NCBI GenBank assembly: GCA_964577625.1
Contig: CAZNZP010000011.1
Location: forward strand, 1 to 15,889
Source of the DNA: UBA5272 sp964577625
GTDB lineage: Bacteria; Patescibacteriota; Minisyncoccia; Phycocordibacterales; UBA5272
Direction of reading: 5' to 3'
DNA length: 15,889 nucleotides
Below, one piece after another: positions 13,137 through 15,889 of this stretch. The notes below the pieces were generated by a model, which had not been told where the DNA came from, did not search any database, and was given only the letters and a program-made list of their open reading frames with translations. Within the stretch, counting starts at the first letter, position 1, and each line of letters starts with the position of its first letter. The position numbers and the translations under genes are program-made.

Positions 13137-14273
13137 ATGAGAGTTGTTTTAACTGGGGCAGGGGGTGGACATTTCTACCCGCTAATCGCTGTAGCTGAAA
13201 GAGTAAAAAAGGAAGCTGAGGATCAAAAAATTATTGACGCTGATATTTATTTTTTATCTGATAAAGAATACAATAAAAAATTATTAGATGAAAAAAATAT
13301 TAAATTTATAAAAATCCCTTCAGGAAAATTACGCTTATATTTTTCTATTAATAATTTTTTTGATCCTATCAAATCTTTTCTTGGTTTTTTTGTAGCATTA
13401 TTTCAACTCTTTAAGATTTATCCAGACGTAGTATTTGCTAAAGGTGGCTATGCAAGTATTCCTGTTGTTTTTGCTGCGAAACTTCTTTTTATTCCAATTA
13501 TTGTCCATGAGAGTGATTCCACACCTGGTAGAACCAATATTTTAGCTGCAAAATTAGCCAAAAGGGTAGCTGTGAGTTATTTAAACGCTGCAAAATATTT
13601 TAATCAAAAAAAGACAGCTTATACAGGTCAGCCTATAATGCAAGAATATTTACCAACCAAATCTCAAATAGAGAAAAAAGTTTTAGACACTAAAAATGAT
13701 ATTTTTAGTAGTGAAAATCAAAGAAAAAATATTTTGGTAATCGGTGGATCACAAGGAAGCGAAATTATCAACAATACTGTTTTGGAAAGTCTTCCTGAAT
13801 TATTAGAAAAATACAATATTATTCATCAGGTTGGAGATAATAATTTGAAAGCGGTAGAAATCGCAAGTGAAGTATTGTTAAAAAATAATCCGTATAGAAA
13901 AAATTATCACTTCTTTCCTTTTGGAGAGCTTTCAAAATTTTATGAATCTGCTGACCTTTGTATCACAAGAGCTGGTTCTACGCTTTTTGAGCTTTCAGCT
14001 TGGGGTATACCGTCAGTCATTATCCCTATCACCAACAGCAATAACAATCACCAAATGACCAATGCTTACATTTTTGAGAAAGCTGGATGTGCTATTGTGA
14101 TAGAAGAAATTAATTTAAAAAGAAATATTTTAGTAAATACTATCGGTGATATTATAGAAAATAAAGATAAATATCAAAGACTACAACTTAATAATATTGA
14201 AAATTTTAAAGCTGGAGCAGCAGAAACTATTGCTGAAGAAATTGTTAAGATAGGAATATCACACAATTATTAA
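13137..14273 (+). CDS. murG: UDP-GlcNAc:lipid I GlcNAc transferase MurG
   Basis: MurG adds GlcNAc to lipid I at the inner face of the membrane to make lipid II, the substrate of FtsW. The 378-residue GT-B protein has the glycine loop GAGGGHFYP (7-15) and the AKGGYASIPVVFAAKL segment. The acceptor-side motif is HESDSTPGRTN (124-134), where many relatives have HEQN. The second domain has VIGGSQGSEIIN (201-212) and the donor-binding RAGSTLFELSAWGIP (278-292) with HQ at 305-306. Length is slightly above the usual 355-360. An extra lysine-rich stretch lies around 175-197. It completes the lipid II pathway together with mraY upstream. Confidence 0.95.
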   Translation: MRVVLTGAGGGHFYPLIAVAERVKKEAEDQKIIDADIYFLSDKEYNKKLLDEKNIKFIKIPSGKLRLYFSINNFFDPIKSFLGFFVALFQLFKIYPDVVFAKGGYASIPVVFAAKLLFIPIIVHESDSTPGRTNILAAKLAKRVAVSYLNAAKYFNQKKTAYTGQPIMQEYLPTKSQIEKKVLDTKNDIFSSENQRKNILVIGGSQGSEIINNTVLESLPELLEKYNIIHQVGDNNLKAVEIASEVLLKNNPYRKNYHFFPFGELSKFYESADLCITRAGSTLFELSAWGIPSVIIPITNSNNNHQMTNAYIFEKAGCAIVIEEINLKRNILVNTIGDIIENKDKYQRLQLNNIENFKAGAAETIAEEIVKIGISHNY

Positions 14274-14306
14274 TATATTTGTCAATAGATAAAATAGGGG
14301 ATTTTG

Positions 14307-14331
14307 TGATATATTTTCCTTATAAATAAGG
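14307..14331 (+). promoter_or_regulatory. gltX promoter with a dyad at the start site
   Basis: TGATATATT (14307-14315) is an extended -10, within a 13-base stretch TTGTGATATATTT (14304-14316) identical to the one before tRNA-Thr(CGT). The predicted start near 14322 falls in the inverted repeat CCTTAT-AA-ATAAGG (14318-14331). The final AAGG (14328-14331), six bases before the ATG, could also act as a weak ribosome-binding site. Confidence 0.55.
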
Positions 14332-14337
14332 CCTTTT

Positions 14338-15708
14338 ATGTCAGAAAACAATAAAATTATTACTCGTTTTGCACCTAGTCCAACTGGTTTTCTTCATATT
14401 GGAGGAGCTAGATCAGCTCTTTTTAACTATATTTATACTAAACAAAAGGGAGGTAAAATTCTTTTAAGAATTGAAGATACTGATTTGGAAAGGAATAAAG
14501 ATGAATTTACAGAAGGTATATTTAAAGCTTTTGAGTGGCTGGATTTAAAATTTGATGATACAAAAAAACAGTCTGATAATTTTCCAATCCACCGAAAATA
14601 TTTAGAAAAATTAATTGCTGATGGCTATGCTTATGTTTCAAAAGTCAGTGAAGAAGAACTATCTGAAGCAGCTAAAGAGGGTAAAACTTTAAGAGAAGAA
14701 GTAATTCGTTTTAAAAATCCAAACAAGGTGATCACTTTTACAGATCTGATTCGTGGAGAAGTTTCTGTTGATACTACAGATCTTGGAGATTTTATCATAG
14801 CAAAAAGTCTAGACGAGCCAATTTTTCATCTATCAAATGTGGTAGATGATATTTTGATGGGAGTAACTCATATCATTCGTGGAGAAGAGCATTTAGCTAA
14901 TACTCCACGCCAAATTTTAATCTGGGAAGCTATTGGAGAAAGAGAAAGGGCTACTTACGCTCATATACCTCTCATCTTGGCCGAGAATAAAGAAAAACTT
15001 TCTAAAAGAAAACATGGGGAAATTGTTTCTGTAGAATATTATAAAAATAAAGGATATTTGAAGGAAGCTTTTATAAACTTTTTAGCTTTTCTTGGTTGGA
15101 ATCCTGGTGGAGAAAGAGAAATTTATACTTTGGAAGAGATTATAAAAGAATTTAATATAGAAAAAGTACAAAAAGGTGGGGCTGTCTTTAATGTGGAAAA
15201 ATTAAATTGGTTTAATAAAGAATATATTAAACTTCAATCTGAAGAAGAACAAATAGAGTGGATTAAAAATTACTTACCAAATATAGAAAAGTATTCGGAA
15301 GAGATGTTAAAAAATCTAAGACCAGTCTTAGTGGATAGAATTAGCTATTATGGAGAACTAAAAGATATGTATGAAGCGGGAGAGTTAGATTTTTATTTAA
15401 ACACTCCAAATTATAAAAATCCTTTAGAAATAATCTGGAAAAAGTCTGATAAAGAAAATGCTATTTTAAATTTAAATTTAATTCAAGAAATTTTAGCTGA
15501 TAGAGATGAGGAGGATTTAAATATTCTTTGGGAAAAGATTTATAAACTAGCGGGAGAAAAAGGGAAAGGAGATATTTTGTGGCCACTTAGATATGCTTTA
15601 TCTGGAAAAGAGAAATCTCCAGATCCAAAATCTCTTTTAACCATTTTAGGTAAAAATGAAGCTTTAGAAAGAGTTAAAAAAGCTGTTTTAGCACTACAAA
15701 ATTCTTAA
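14338..15708 (+). CDS. gltX: Glutamyl-tRNA synthetase, compact form
   Basis: GltX charges tRNA-Glu and, in bacteria that use the amidotransferase route, also tRNA-Gln. The 456-residue class Ib enzyme begins with RFAPSPTGFLHIGGARSALF (HIGH motif at 20-23). It has the catalytic LLRIEDTD (42-49), the RGEEHLANTPRQ site (181-192) and KLSKRKH (220-226) as the KMSKS loop. Between about residues 98 and 126 the usual cysteine-rich insertion, which binds zinc in some relatives, is missing: the segment is short, has no Cys, and moves straight to EVIRFKNP. The C-terminal anticodon-binding part is shorter than average but complete to LGKNEALERVKKAV. Discriminating versus non-discriminating specificity cannot be read by eye. 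It follows murG after 64 bases with its own promoter. Confidence 0.97.
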   Translation: MSENNKIITRFAPSPTGFLHIGGARSALFNYIYTKQKGGKILLRIEDTDLERNKDEFTEGIFKAFEWLDLKFDDTKKQSDNFPIHRKYLEKLIADGYAYVSKVSEEELSEAAKEGKTLREEVIRFKNPNKVITFTDLIRGEVSVDTTDLGDFIIAKSLDEPIFHLSNVVDDILMGVTHIIRGEEHLANTPRQILIWEAIGERERATYAHIPLILAENKEKLSKRKHGEIVSVEYYKNKGYLKEAFINFLAFLGWNPGGEREIYTLEEIIKEFNIEKVQKGGAVFNVEKLNWFNKEYIKLQSEEEQIEWIKNYLPNIEKYSEEMLKNLRPVLVDRISYYGELKDMYEAGELDFYLNTPNYKNPLEIIWKKSDKENAILNLNLIQEILADRDEEDLNILWEKIYKLAGEKGKGDILWPLRYALSGKEKSPDPKSLLTILGKNEALERVKKAVLALQNS

Positions 15709-15735
15709 TTGCAATCTTTTTTTGAATATTATAGT
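15709..15735 (+). promoter_or_regulatory. Weak promoter before the 38-residue reading frame
   Basis: TTGCAA (15709-15714) and TATAGT (15730-15735) are spaced by 15 bases, the same -35 and spacer as before ftsE. The -10 ends eight bases before the ATG at 15744, the same distance as at the DUF2207 gene, so the mRNA could be leaderless. Several overlapping TA-rich alternatives make the exact -10 uncertain. Confidence 0.35.
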
Positions 15736-15743
15736 ATAGAGCT

Positions 15744-15860
15744 ATGTTAATCAGAATAGCTTTAAATGATTTATTACTCTTACTCTTTCTGCTTTTTGCG
15801 GTAGGGGTAATTTTGGGACTCTTCTTTACATTGAAAAAAGGATTTTATTTATGGTGGTAG
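15744..15860 (+). CDS. Putative 38-residue single-helix membrane microprotein
   Basis: The frame encodes MLIRIALND, then a long hydrophobic run (about 10-30, with LLLLLFLLFAVGVILG), then a basic aromatic end TLKKGFYLWW. This is a textbook single membrane span with positive and aromatic residues at one border, which random AT-rich sequence rarely gives with such clean edges. The stop is TAG. It lies 35 bases after gltX with a possible leaderless promoter. No family is recognised. Its small size keeps confidence low, and comparison with related genomes would be decisive. Confidence 0.45.
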   Translation: MLIRIALNDLLLLLFLLFAVGVILGLFFTLKKGFYLWW

Positions 15861-15889
15861 AAATTTATTTATTGAGATTAATAATTTAT

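Noticed and set aside
14279..14284. TTGTCA as a -35 for gltX
   Set aside because: It lies 25 bases before the -10, too far for a normal promoter; the same is true of TTGTCA before mraY.

Overview
The window looks like a chromosomal segment of an ultra-small, AT-rich bacterium of the Candidate Phyla Radiation (Patescibacteria), most likely the Parcubacteria/Paceibacteria side. This is inferred from the low GC (about 30% by eye), short spacers, nearly absent Shine-Dalgarno sequences, a short release factor 2, a DUF2207-type protein, and a reduced cell-wall cluster. No marker such as 16S rRNA is present, so the placement rests on gene style only. All 15 longer genes and one 38-codon reading frame lie on the + strand. 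I see no mobile element, CRISPR array or phage gene.

Layout. Bases 1-247 hold the 3' part of a tRNA-Thr(GGT), a decayed copy of a tRNA promoter and 5' end, and an intact tRNA-Thr(CGT). Bases 260-1774 hold a truncated DUF2207 protein whose glycine-codon tail carries the prfB ribosome-binding site, then prfB. Bases 1777-2086 are a separate unit: a consensus promoter, a 68-residue membrane protein and a strong terminator. Bases 2104-7273 run ftsE-ftsX, a large O-antigen-ligase-like membrane protein with TPR repeats, and trpS. Bases 7291-8388 are a second self-contained unit: a near-consensus promoter lying in two adjacent inverted repeats, a leader hairpin, an unrecognised soluble protein with an internal repeat, an unrecognised three-helix membrane protein, and a terminator. 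Bases 8393-10764 carry scpA, scpB and a D-Ala-D-Ala carboxypeptidase. Bases 10811-14273 carry mraY, ftsW and murG. gltX and a single-helix microprotein end the window.

How the genes fit together. FtsEX, the carboxypeptidase, MraY, FtsW and MurG all act in peptidoglycan synthesis, remodelling and septation. ScpAB loads or supports the SMC condensin in chromosome segregation. prfB, trpS, gltX and the tRNAs serve translation. This is a core growth-and-division neighbourhood, but the cell-wall cluster is reduced to mraY-ftsW-murG here.

Recurrent control signals. Most units start from an extended -10 (TGnTATAAT-like). Only two promoters have a good -35. Three genes sit 6-8 bases behind their -10 and are probably leaderless. 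No gene uses TGA as its stop. The most unusual region is the unit at 7291-8388, whose two genes match no family I recognise. The second tier is the altered catalytic motifs of MraY, the missing part of RF2 domain 1, and the internally shortened DUF2207 protein.
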